The position numbers and the translations under genes were made by a program. Under the pieces are notes generated by a model. The model saw only the letters and a program-made list of their open reading frames with translations. It was not told the DNA's origin and did no database searches. Below are positions 16,903 through 25,173 of a stretch of 64,000 nucleotides of DNA, piece after piece; position 1 is the first letter of the stretch, and each line of letters opens with the position of its first letter. Source of the stretch: Clostridia bacterium (GTDB lineage Bacteria > Bacillota > Clostridia > Lachnospirales > Lachnospiraceae). The stretch spans positions 62,001 to 126,000 of the forward strand of contig CAJTDE010000002.1 of NCBI GenBank assembly GCA_910574835.1, in the 5' to 3' direction.

Positions 16903-17649
16903 TTACATGATACATGATTTTAAAATATAATCCATACCTTCATCCATCTGAAAAACTTCTGCATACTTAGATAAAATATTAATAATAATTTTCAAATTTT
17001 CCCTGTCTTCAAAGTCACTGTCATAAATAAACAATACTTTTTTTATCCCTGCCAGCTCACTTGCGGCAAAAGACCATTGCCTGGCATTACTTATAAGCCT
17101 TCTTAAGTTCTTGCCTCTAAATGAAAAATGCTTAATACATAGGTTTTCTAACTGATAGTCAAATGGAATTTCATCATTAAATTCTCCGAAGATTCTACCA
17201 TTTGAATATTTCAAATTGTTTGTTTCCAGTACACGTTTAATTAACTTTTTCTCTTCATTACTATTCAAACGCTGAGATTTTGCCAAATCATATTTCAGGT
17301 AAACTTTTGTAAGAGCGTCTACATAATCTTCGTTTTCCTCAACATTCAACTTCTTAATGGTAGAAAATTTAAACTCATTCGCAAATACTTGAATATATGA
17401 TTGTAAATCAAATGAATCCTTATAGTTTAAAATAGAAGTCTCAACATCCTCTTTAATCCCAACAAGATATGCTCTTACAAAATTAACATCCGCTTCATCA
17501 TCAAATACCTGAAATCTTTTGAAATTGGAAATATATCTAAAATCACGTTGCCCTGTAGTAATATTATGAAACAAAACTCCAAGACACAAGCATTCATCTG
17601 ATATGGGCGAATGATAATAATTCAAAGCTGAATATTCAATATGACTCAT
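16903..17649 (-). CDS. DUF3037 family protein, partner of the HipA-like kinase
   Basis: 248 residues with an opening typical of DUF3037 (short strands, then EYSALNYY and a GVLF segment). It begins 15 bases after the HipA-like kinase gene, the pairing this family is known for, and a good AGGAGG-type site precedes the ATG. The gene is strongly AT-rich with Lys, Asn and Ile-rich composition, unlike the GC-richer genes on both sides, which suggests recent transfer. No membrane segment or known catalytic motif is visible. Its role (substrate, adaptor or antitoxin of the kinase) is not established. Confidence 0.75.
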   Translation of the reverse strand: MSHIEYSALNYYHSPISDECLCLGVLFHNITTGQRDFRYISNFKRFQVFDDEADVNFVRAYLVGIKEDVETSILNYKDSFDLQSYIQVFANEFKFSTIKKLNVEENEDYVDALTKVYLKYDLAKSQRLNSNEEKKLIKRVLETNNLKYSNGRIFGEFNDEIPFDYQLENLCIKHFSFRGKNLRRLISNARQWSFAASELAGIKKVLFIYDSDFEDRENLKIIINILSKYAEVFQMDEGMDYILKSCIM

Positions 17650-17664
17650 GATATACCTCCTTTT

Positions 17665-18420
17665 TTATTTTATGTAATTCAGAATCGTAGATATTATAGT
17701 ATCAAAGTGATTTATCCTATACATTAAATATTCAACCAATGCATTTTCATTCTCCTGCATAGGCCGCCACTCCTGCGGACATTCTTCAATTAATTTCTTT
17801 ATTACATTACTATTAATTTTATTTTTAAATTCTAAACCCGCTTGCTCCAAAGCTTCTTTTGTAATAGAAATATTTCTATAAAACATACTATATAGTCTTT
17901 TGTTATATTCAAGAACCTCCGTACTAAACAAGTCACACTCTCTCATTGCAGTTTTTAAACAACCGGAATCCCAGATTGCACCATTAATAAACACATGGGT
18001 ATGGTCAATTACCTTTAGCGACACATCATCTTTATAAAATCGAACCAGTAAATTGCCCTCATTTCTGTCTCTATTGAATATAATATGATCAAACAAAAGA
18101 ACCTTTATGAAAACTTCTTTGTTCTTCATCATACTAATAATAGATGATAATAGCTTTGTCGTTTTCGGCATAAAAGTCGAGTAAAACGCATATCCATAAT
18201 TATTACTTGAAGCAATAGCGGAATCAAATACTTCCGTATTCTCATCCATTACGCATATTCCGCAATATGGCATCGGAATATCTATAAGTATTGCCAATCT
18301 ATAACACACATACTCATTAAAAAGCACCAGGTTTCCCTCTGGTCCATGAGATAATTTCACCACTATTTGAGTACCATCATCCAAAATTGCATATTTGGGC
18401 TCCGTAATTCCAATATTCAT
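17665..18420 (-). CDS. HipA-like Ser/Thr kinase (HipA_2 type)
   Basis: 251 residues with kinase motifs in order: VVK with K22, an E36 that could be its salt-bridge partner, the catalytic loop FNRDRNEGN with D118 and N123, and a DFG-equivalent D139-H-T. The full HipA N-terminal subdomain and the usual HipB helix-turn-helix partner are absent. It is AT-rich like the DUF3037 gene that follows. The frame is open for about 20 more codons upstream of the ATG at 18420, and stronger ribosome binding sequences lie there (GGGGGTG, AAGGA), but only non-AUG codons are in frame, so the true N-terminus is uncertain. The target is unknown. Confidence 0.78.
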   Translation of the reverse strand: MNIGITEPKYAILDDGTQIVVKLSHGPEGNLVLFNEYVCYRLAILIDIPMPYCGICVMDENTEVFDSAIASSNNYGYAFYSTFMPKTTKLLSSIISMMKNKEVFIKVLLFDHIIFNRDRNEGNLLVRFYKDDVSLKVIDHTHVFINGAIWDSGCLKTAMRECDLFSTEVLEYNKRLYSMFYRNISITKEALEQAGLEFKNKINSNVIKKLIEECPQEWRPMQENENALVEYLMYRINHFDTIISTILNYIK

Positions 18421-18609
18421 ATTATAATGGATTTGAGCAATATGCTTTTCCTTGATAGTATCACCCCCGCGCTCTCTTAATTTGTATTTTTATTATACAC
18501 CACAATAATCCAAAAAGCGATAACAATCTGCACGGTTAAAAATAAAACATTCCACAATAAAAATTCCTGACAGCACTATTTGCTCATTAAAAATATAAAT
18601 CCAAATACT

Positions 18610-18653
18610 ATTTTAAATGGCAAATAGCCCGCAGACTATTTGCCATTTAAAAT
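18610..18653. terminator. Perfect 18-bp hairpin terminator after the PqqD-like gene
   Basis: ATTTTAAATGGCAAATAG (18610-18627) and its exact complement (18636-18653) enclose an eight-base loop 20 bases after the PqqD-like stop. The A/T-rich ends make it usable in both directions. It also marks the edge of the AT-rich HipA-like island. Confidence 0.85.
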
Positions 18654-18673
18654 AACCCGTATAAAATATTTCA

Positions 18674-19033
18674 TCAATCAGCCTCAAGCGGCACACTGTA
18701 CCCGATAAAATGATTCTGATACAAGATCTGAAAATACTTCGTAAGCCGCGGCAGAAGAGGCTCCGCCTTCTCCCCATACCGTTCCTTCACCAGAAAGCTG
18801 ATCTCATAGATGGTCCGCTTCCCGTCCATCTGCTGCCACACGAAGCTTCCGTACTCATCCAGGCTGATATGGCTCACCTTCGGCCGCTTAAATACTTTCT
18901 GGGCCAGCCTGTTATAGAAGCCTCTGTTCTCCACATGGATCACCACCAGCTTCTTTTCATTCAGCTCCCAGCTATGTTCCGGCGCACACACCGGAACATA
19001 GTCGAGGTAATTTTTTTTCTGCTTCCCGCTCAT
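18674..19033 (-). CDS. Stand-alone PqqD-like protein
   Basis: 119 residues. The central part (ENRGFYNRLAQKVF, then a SxDEYGSFVW segment and DGKRTIYEISFLVKERYGE) matches the PqqD/RRE winged-helix fold that binds leader peptides in RiPP pathways. Its ATG follows the OPT transporter stop directly (TAA-ATG), so the two are translationally coupled. No radical SAM enzyme, precursor peptide or protease is nearby, so RiPP biosynthesis is not supported. A binding or regulatory role for the peptide transporter is one possibility. It ends at a strong hairpin terminator. Confidence 0.75.
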   Translation of the reverse strand: MSGKQKKNYLDYVPVCAPEHSWELNEKKLVVIHVENRGFYNRLAQKVFKRPKVSHISLDEYGSFVWQQMDGKRTIYEISFLVKERYGEKAEPLLPRLTKYFQILYQNHFIGYSVPLEAD

Positions 19034-20947
19034 TTACTTCTCTTTTCTTTTCGTAACCGCCCACATAGTAGATGTGAGAAGGGCAAAGAAGATCAGTCCG
19101 CCAAGGTTGCTGTTGATAGGAGTTCCTGAGATAAGCCCGCCAAGGAAATCTCCCAGGCTTCCGTCCGCCATCGGAATAATGGCAAATACGGCCAGAAGAA
19201 TACCAACCAATCCCTCCCCCGCAATCAAGCCGGAGCAGTAGAGAACGCCGTTCTCAATCATATCCTTCTTCGCCTTCTCGCTCATATTTTTCTTCTTCTC
19301 AAAGATCCACCGCACGGCGCCGCCAAGCATCATAGGCGTGCTCAGGTGAATGGGAAGATAAAGGCCCACTGCAAAGGGAAGCACCGGAATCCCGAGAACC
19401 TCCACCACAATACCGATAAAGGCCCCTGCAAATACCAGGTTCCAGGGAAGATTGCCTCCCATAACACCCTCGACAATCATCTTCATCAGAGTTGCCTGAG
19501 GCGCCGGAAGCTCCGTACTTCCATACCCCCATGCCGCGCTTAAAAGATACAGAATCGCGCCGATGGCAAGTGCGGATGCCACAACACCAATCAGCTCGCC
19601 AATCTGCTGCTTATAAGGCGTAGCGCCTACGATATAACCTGTCTTCAAGTCCTGGGACGTATCGCCCGCAATGGCCGCAACGATACAGATGACGGAACCG
19701 ATGGCAATCGCCGCCGTCATACCGGCCTGTCCCACCTGTCCGGTAGACTTCAGAATAATCGTCGTCACCAGAAGGGTTGCAATCGCCATACCGGACACCG
19801 GATTGTTGCTGCTTCCGATAAGCCCCACCATACGGGAGGAAACCGTAGCAAAGAAAAATCCGAAAATAACAATCAGCACCGCACAGAACAGATTCACCGG
19901 AACTGCCGGAATCAGCCACAGCAGAAGCGCCAGAACCGCCACGGAAATAAAAATCACCTTCATAGACAGATCCTTATCCGTCCGCTCTCCCGTGCCGGCG
20001 CCGCCCTTGCCGTAGCCCTTCATGGCTTCCTTAAAAGTACGCATAATAAGAGGCAGGGACTTAATCAGGCTGATCACACCGCCTGCCGCCACGGCGCCCG
20101 CGCCGATATACTTGATGTAATTGCTCCATATACCAAAGGAACCGTCCGTTGCATAAAGCTCCGCAACCGTTATATCTACCGGAAACAGCACGGAGTTGCC
20201 GCCGAAGAGCACAATCAGAGGCATCAGCACAAACCAGCCCGTGATACCGCCGGCAAACAGGTAGGAAGAAATCTTCGTTCCGCAGATATATCCCACGCCC
20301 AAAAGAGCCGGAAGCACATCCACGCCGACGCCCGCGCCCGCATAGGCCGGAATCTCATAGTGAACCTCACTGGGAAACAGCTTCAAGCCGTCCGCAACAA
20401 ACTTATACAAAGCCGCAATGCCAAGCCCTTTAAATACAATGCCGGCCTTTGCTCCGCCCTCTTCTCCTGCCAGAAGAACCTCCGCACATGCCTGTCCCTC
20501 CGGATAAGGCAGCACGCCGTGCTCCTGCACAATCAGAGCCTTGCGCAGAGGCACCATAAACAGTACGCCCAGAGCGCCTCCGATGCCCGCGATAATGGCT
20601 ATCTCAACCAGCGAGGGAGCTTCCGTTCCCCACTCGCTCGCCCACAAAAACAATGCCGGCATGGTAAAAATAGCGCCTGCCGCCACGGACTCGCCTGCGG
20701 AACCGATGGTCTGCACCATATTATTCTCCAGTACGGAATCTCTCCTGAGAATCACCCGGATGACACCCATAGAAATCACGGCAGCCGGAATGGACGCCGA
20801 GACGGTCATACCCACACGCAGCCCCAGATAAGCATTGGCTCCGCCAAACAGTACCGCAAGCAGAACACCAAGAATAATGGAAGTTGCCGTAAACTCCGGC
20901 AGATTCTTCTCCGCCGGAATAAACGGTTTGAAATTGTTGTCACTCAT
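19034..20947 (-). CDS. OPT-family oligopeptide transporter
   Basis: 637 residues, almost wholly hydrophobic, with about 14-16 predicted membrane segments and the Gly/Ala-rich helices and N-terminal ATSIILGVLLAVLFGGANAYLG-type entry of bacterial OPT proteins. The family imports oligopeptides or metal-chelating peptides with protons. The exact substrate is not readable. It has its own promoter (21071-21100) and GGAGAG before the ATG, and is directly coupled to the PqqD-like gene. A cytosolic loop near residues 305-325 is Gly/Lys-rich. Confidence 0.9.
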   Translation of the reverse strand: MSDNNFKPFIPAEKNLPEFTATSIILGVLLAVLFGGANAYLGLRVGMTVSASIPAAVISMGVIRVILRRDSVLENNMVQTIGSAGESVAAGAIFTMPALFLWASEWGTEAPSLVEIAIIAGIGGALGVLFMVPLRKALIVQEHGVLPYPEGQACAEVLLAGEEGGAKAGIVFKGLGIAALYKFVADGLKLFPSEVHYEIPAYAGAGVGVDVLPALLGVGYICGTKISSYLFAGGITGWFVLMPLIVLFGGNSVLFPVDITVAELYATDGSFGIWSNYIKYIGAGAVAAGGVISLIKSLPLIMRTFKEAMKGYGKGGAGTGERTDKDLSMKVIFISVAVLALLLWLIPAVPVNLFCAVLIVIFGFFFATVSSRMVGLIGSSNNPVSGMAIATLLVTTIILKSTGQVGQAGMTAAIAIGSVICIVAAIAGDTSQDLKTGYIVGATPYKQQIGELIGVVASALAIGAILYLLSAAWGYGSTELPAPQATLMKMIVEGVMGGNLPWNLVFAGAFIGIVVEVLGIPVLPFAVGLYLPIHLSTPMMLGGAVRWIFEKKKNMSEKAKKDMIENGVLYCSGLIAGEGLVGILLAVFAIIPMADGSLGDFLGGLISGTPINSNLGGLIFFALLTSTMWAVTKRKEK

Positions 20948-21070
20948 ACTCTCTCTCCTTCTCTATGACCATTCTGTTCTCATTCCCCTGGTATCGCGTT
21001 ATCCTTTGCCGAACACGATGAGATATACGGAGAAATTTTCCTATTAACAGAATAGACAGGTAATGGATTC

Positions 21071-21100
21071 AGTATACCATGCTCCGCCGGCATTTGACAA
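21071..21100 (-). promoter_or_regulatory. Promoter of the OPT-PqqD operon
   Basis: On the minus strand, TTGTCA (21095-21100) and TATACT (21071-21076) are 18 bases apart. It lies about 120 bases before the OPT start, and the leader between has no clear structure. Confidence 0.7.
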
Positions 21101-21201
21101 CTGTTTCTCTCCCAAAAACATGGTTTAAAAATCTATGCCAAATTTACAAAAATCTCACATATCAAAAAATATCCACTGATATTTCATTCCCGTCTCCTCT
21201 C

Positions 21202-21642
21202 CTACTCCACATCCGAGGTACAGTAGGGACACTTGTCCGCCTTAATGTGAATCTCGGACATACAGTGCGGGCATACCTTCGTAGCGGGCTTTGCAGGCGC
21301 GGCCGGCTCTTCCTTCTTCCGGTGAAGCTTATTCATCTGCTTCACCACAACAAACACCACAAAGGCCGTAAGCAGAAAATTAATCAGCCCCGTAATAAAG
21401 CTTCCGTAAGCAATAGTAGAGGTCGCCTCCTTTGCCGCCTCCAGCGTTGCGTAGGAATTGCCGTCCAGTGCAATAAACATATTGGAAAAATCAAGCCGCC
21501 CGGTAAACAGGCTGATAAACGGCATTACAATATCATTCACCAGAGAGCTTACCAAAGTATTAAATCCTCCGCCGATAATCACACCTACCGCCAGATCGAT
21601 CATATTACCCTTTAAGGCAAATTCCTTAAATTCCTTTAACAT
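21202..21642 (-). CDS. mscL: Large-conductance mechanosensitive channel with zinc ribbon
   Basis: 146 residues from the ATG at 21642, chosen because AAGGAG stands seven bases before it. An earlier in-frame ATG is one base from that site. The MLKEFKEFALKGN N-terminal helix, the Gly-rich TM1 (VGVIIGGGFNTLV) and TM2 are standard MscL, a homopentamer that opens under membrane tension to release solutes. Unlike minimal MscL, the C-terminus adds a four-cysteine ribbon, CPHC...CPYC, after an Ala/Pro linker, likely binding zinc in the cytoplasm. It is a single gene between the OPT operon promoter and the NCS2 terminator. Confidence 0.93.
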   Translation of the reverse strand: MLKEFKEFALKGNMIDLAVGVIIGGGFNTLVSSLVNDIVMPFISLFTGRLDFSNMFIALDGNSYATLEAAKEATSTIAYGSFITGLINFLLTAFVVFVVVKQMNKLHRKKEEPAAPAKPATKVCPHCMSEIHIKADKCPYCTSDVE

Positions 21643-21735
21643 ATTCATTCTCCTTTTTACATTTTTCAAATAGTATACTATATCTTTATGTTCAAAGTCC
21701 ACCCATTCCAAAAACAAAGCCCCGCAGCAAAAAAA

Positions 21736-21783
21736 GCGCCGGAAAGCAAGCCCCTTTGCCCGCTTCCCGGCACTTCCCCTTCT
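21736..21783 (-). terminator. Terminator after the NCS2 permease gene
   Basis: GCGCCGGAAAGC (21736-21747) pairs with GCTTCCCGGCAC (21772-21783) allowing G-U pairs, and on the minus strand it is followed by seven T. It begins 14 bases after the permease stop. Confidence 0.88.
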
Positions 21784-21797
21784 GTCTTTGTACCGTA

Positions 21798-23165
21798 TCA
21801 GATAAAGAAATACTTAAGCAGAAACAGCAGCGCCAATATATACATCACCACGCTTACCTTCTTGCTCTTTGCTGCTCCGGAAACCAGATTCAGCACCACA
21901 TAAGAAATCACGCCCATAGAAATACCTTCGGAAATGCTGTAGAAAAAGGGCATGGCCGCAATACAGATAAATGCCGGGATTCCCTCCCCAAAATCCGAAA
22001 AGTCAATCGTTCCCACCTGATTTACCATATAGAAGCCCACCACAATCAGAGCCGGAGCCGTGGCAAAGGACGGAATGGCAAGGAAAATGGGGGATAACAG
22101 CAGGGACAGCCCAAAAAGAACCGCCGTAGTCATAGCCGTAAGTCCCGTTCTTCCGCCCTCCGACACACCGGAAGCGCTCTCCACAAAGGTAGTTGTAGTG
22201 GAAGTGCCAAGCACCGCACCGGCTGTCGTGGCAACCGCGTCCGCCATCAGCGCGCCCTTAATATTGGGCAGCTTGCCGTCCTTGTCAAGCATGTCCGCCT
22301 TGGAAGCCACGCCAATCAGCGTTCCAAGGGTATCGAACATATCCACAAAGAGGAAAGCTAAAATAATCACAATAAATTCCCCGAAAGGAATCGCCGTAAA
22401 ATCAAGCTTTGCAAAAATCGGCGCAATACTGGGAATGGAAAGCCCGCCGGAAAAATCGGGAAGCAAGCCGTAAAAGCCAAGCTCCGGGTTGGGCACATAA
22501 ACTCCCGCAAACTGGCAGAGAATACCAAGCCCCCAGGTAATCAGAATCCCCCAGAGAATATTGCCCTTTACCTGCTTAATAACCAAAATGGAGGTAATCA
22601 GCACACCGACAATGGCCAGAATCACTGTGATTCCCACATCCTGCATCGTACCTCCCTCTACCGCACTTAAAGAGAACAGCTCCACCAGCGTAGCGCCGCC
22701 TACCACAATCTTCGCATTCTGCAAACCGATAAACGCAATGAAAAATCCGATACCTACGGAAACGGCCTTCTTAAGATTCGTGGGAATGGAATTGAAAATC
22801 GCTTCCCGGATATTGAACAGCGAAAGCAGAATAAAGATCACGCCTTCCACAAATACCGCCGCCAGAGCAGCCTGCCACGGGTATCCCATCCCCAGAACAA
22901 CCGTATAGGCAAAGTAAGCATTGAGTCCCATACCCGGAGCCAATGCAAAGGGGTAGTTGGCAAACAGCGCCATACATACCGTGCCCAAAAAGGAAGCCAG
23001 CACCGTAGCCGTAAACACCGCACCCTGATCCATGCCGGCAGCGCTCAGGATATTGGGGTTCACAGCCAAAATGTAGGCCATAGTCATAAAGGTTGTAACA
23101 CCCGCCAAAATCTCTGTCTTCACCGTGGTGTTGTTTTCCTTCAGTTTAAACAATTTTTCTACCAT
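21798..23165 (-). CDS. NCS2-family purine permease (AzgA/PbuG type)
   Basis: 455 residues from the ATG at 23165, preceded by AGGAGG at eight bases. A longer frame upstream lacks such a site. About 12-14 membrane segments are present. The N-terminal KLKENNTTVKTEILAGVTTFMTMAYI and APGMGLNAYFAYTVV segments are characteristic of the AzgA branch, which imports hypoxanthine, guanine or adenine with protons. The leader of about 145 bases holds an intrinsic terminator-like hairpin and a possible ribosome-site hairpin. I could not match it to the purine riboswitch core. It ends at a strong terminator. Confidence 0.92.
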   Translation of the reverse strand: MVEKLFKLKENNTTVKTEILAGVTTFMTMAYILAVNPNILSAAGMDQGAVFTATVLASFLGTVCMALFANYPFALAPGMGLNAYFAYTVVLGMGYPWQAALAAVFVEGVIFILLSLFNIREAIFNSIPTNLKKAVSVGIGFFIAFIGLQNAKIVVGGATLVELFSLSAVEGGTMQDVGITVILAIVGVLITSILVIKQVKGNILWGILITWGLGILCQFAGVYVPNPELGFYGLLPDFSGGLSIPSIAPIFAKLDFTAIPFGEFIVIILAFLFVDMFDTLGTLIGVASKADMLDKDGKLPNIKGALMADAVATTAGAVLGTSTTTTFVESASGVSEGGRTGLTAMTTAVLFGLSLLLSPIFLAIPSFATAPALIVVGFYMVNQVGTIDFSDFGEGIPAFICIAAMPFFYSISEGISMGVISYVVLNLVSGAAKSKKVSVVMYILALLFLLKYFFI

Positions 23166-23261
23166 CTTTCGTCCCTCCTGTGTAAACGGAGCTTTCCCGA
23201 AGCGCCGGCCACACAGATAAAAACATCCGGAGCTTCCAAAAAGGTCCATAAAATAAAAATA

Positions 23262-23295
23262 CCATTCACAGCCTCTGTCCCGAGCCTGCGAATGG
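23262..23295 (-). terminator. Terminator or attenuator hairpin in the NCS2 leader
   Basis: On the minus strand CCATTC-CAG-CTC pairs with GAG-CTG-GAATGG, with one G-U pair and one mismatch, followed by TATTTTTATTTT. It lies after the RyR-like gene and about 100 bases before the permease start, so it may end the upstream transcript or attenuate the permease transcript. Confidence 0.75.
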
Positions 23296-23318
23296 CAATA
23301 AACAAAAACACATTACGT

Positions 23319-23347
23319 ATTTTAACACATTTACAGAAAAAGGTAAA
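23319..23347 (-). promoter_or_regulatory. Candidate promoter of the NCS2 permease
   Basis: On the minus strand, TTTACC (23342-23347) and TAAAAT (23319-23324) are 17 bases apart. A start near 23312 would place the hairpin at 23262-23295 almost at the 5' end of the transcript. Confidence 0.5.
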
Positions 23348-23376
23348 CTTCTTTTTCTTATTTTTAGAAGCTATTT

Positions 23377-25128
23377 TTAAAAAAGCTGAGCCACATTTTC
23401 ATAATCATACCGCTTCAGTATTCCCGGTTCCGACTGGGGCAGATCGTCCAATTCCTCCCATTCCTCCCATTCCACCAGGCAGGTATGACGTTTTTCCTGC
23501 TTATGCTTTGTTGCGCACTTCTCCCGTTCCTCCTCTGAGAGCGCTTCTACGGGAAGCCTCGTCCACCCCCTGGAATAGTGGAAGACATTCCACCGCCTGT
23601 GCTCATAGCGGGCAAGCTGCCAGAGAACCGCCTCCCGCTCCTCATCGGAAAGCCCGCTTATATCCCCCGCCAGCGCTAATTTGTTGGGAATATCCCACAC
23701 CACAGCCCGATTGGAGTTCTGGGTAAACGTACCCAGGGTATTCCAGTTCCCCACATGAAAATTGGTCCCCTGATATCGTCTGTGGAGGGCCTCCGCCTCC
23801 TCGTCCGTCCTGCGCAGCACCAATTCTTCATATGTAAACGGTTCCTGGCCTACCTTCTGAAAGAACACATTCTTTTCCTGTGACAAAAGCAGAATACTGC
23901 CTTCTGCCTCCTCGTGAAGCGCTACCACGATCTGCGGAATATGCTCCCCAAGACCTCGCTTCCGGAAAATGCGCAAAAGCCGCATAGCCAGCTCCACATT
24001 GTAAGCCGTATCTCCCGCAGCGATTAAAATCTGATGCAGATCCCCCATCCAGCCTTCAATGGTATCAAAAAATGCCTTGGATTCAAAGGGCGCATCCGCC
24101 CAGACAATTCCTGTCTCTTCCTTTAGCTGCGGCGCGTCCCGGAACAGCCCGGCCTGTTTTTTCTCCAGATTTTCATCCAAAATAAGCGCCCGAAGCCCCT
24201 TTCTGTCAGAAGCCGCAGTTTCAAAGGCCGTATTTTCATAAGTGGAAAGCAGAAATTCCTTTCCAAAATCCTCAAACCCAATGACACACACCGTAAAAGG
24301 GACGTCCGGACAGAACACGCCCCGCTCCATGCGTCCCAGTCCCTGCTCCTTGAGATACCCCACAGGCTGCCGCTCCATCAAAAGCCGGCGGACTAAGAAC
24401 TGCTCCTTGGATACGAGATAGGCGTCCAGATTTTCAAAAACAAGGTCCTCAAAGCGAATCAGATCATTATCGAGAAAAGCCGTTACCCGAAGCTTTGATA
24501 CCTGCTTTCCCAAAGCCTCCAGCTCCTGAAGATACCTGATATTCTCATGACAGCTGTCCGGGAGAAGAATCACGTGATAACGCTTATCCCCCTTCATTTT
24601 CCCTATCCATTCCCTGTCCACACAGAGAGCGCCCGGAACAGGCTCCCCTTCCTCCTCTCCCTCATCGGAGAACATATACGCCACAGCCGCCCGCTTCACA
24701 TGCTCATGAATATCCCCTATCAGGGTAAGGGCATCCTTCCTGCTTCCCCTTACCAGATAAATCTCCCTGGCCCAGAAAAGCCTCCATTTCATAACCGTCC
24801 GGCTCAAAAGGCTTTTGAAAAATACAATCAGCACGGCCCGGATGGTATACACCACAATAATCAGGAAAATACATACGTACTGAGGACTTCCGAAGAGATC
24901 CGGGTTTCCCTCAAAGGCCAGAGCCATAATTGCCTGATACATACAGAGCAAAAACGTATAAAGAATCTCCGAGGCTTCCCCGCCAAAAGGAAACCGAATC
25001 CAAAAATACAGAGCCACAACCACCAGATAATTGTAGCCCACCATCAAAATACTTCTTAGGCGTTCCTCGCATTTTCTGAGGCTGATGTGGAGAACCACAA
25101 GCCCCAGAATATAACACAGCAATACCAT
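23377..25128 (-). CDS. Membrane protein with Rossmann-like region and RyR-like C-terminus
   Basis: 583 residues. Three or four hydrophobic segments occur in the first 120 residues. A large cytosolic part follows, with a V-I-G-F-E-D-F-G turn near residue 285 that resembles the nucleotide loop of TrkA-N/RCK domains. The last 79 residues (LARYEHRRWNVFHYSRGW, then H-x-CLVEW and YDYENV) look like the RyR repeat fold found in bacterial proteins. GGGGGA precedes the ATG. The lipoprotein gene 45 bases upstream on the same strand is probably co-transcribed. This suggests a ligand-sensing membrane protein or channel regulator. Exact function unknown. Confidence 0.65.
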   Translation of the reverse strand: MVLLCYILGLVVLHISLRKCEERLRSILMVGYNYLVVVALYFWIRFPFGGEASEILYTFLLCMYQAIMALAFEGNPDLFGSPQYVCIFLIIVVYTIRAVLIVFFKSLLSRTVMKWRLFWAREIYLVRGSRKDALTLIGDIHEHVKRAAVAYMFSDEGEEEGEPVPGALCVDREWIGKMKGDKRYHVILLPDSCHENIRYLQELEALGKQVSKLRVTAFLDNDLIRFEDLVFENLDAYLVSKEQFLVRRLLMERQPVGYLKEQGLGRMERGVFCPDVPFTVCVIGFEDFGKEFLLSTYENTAFETAASDRKGLRALILDENLEKKQAGLFRDAPQLKEETGIVWADAPFESKAFFDTIEGWMGDLHQILIAAGDTAYNVELAMRLLRIFRKRGLGEHIPQIVVALHEEAEGSILLLSQEKNVFFQKVGQEPFTYEELVLRRTDEEAEALHRRYQGTNFHVGNWNTLGTFTQNSNRAVVWDIPNKLALAGDISGLSDEEREAVLWQLARYEHRRWNVFHYSRGWTRLPVEALSEEEREKCATKHKQEKRHTCLVEWEEWEELDDLPQSEPGILKRYDYENVAQLF

Positions 25129-25173
25129 ATTGTCTTATCCCCCCGATGCGTTCAAAAGGCCCCGCTCCGCAGC

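Noticed and set aside
18674-20947. RiPP biosynthetic locus
   Set aside because: A PqqD-like protein alone is not enough. No radical SAM enzyme, precursor peptide or protease is near.
23166-23320. Purine riboswitch before the NCS2 permease
   Set aside because: The conserved three-way-junction core sequences could not be found in the leader, although hairpins are present.
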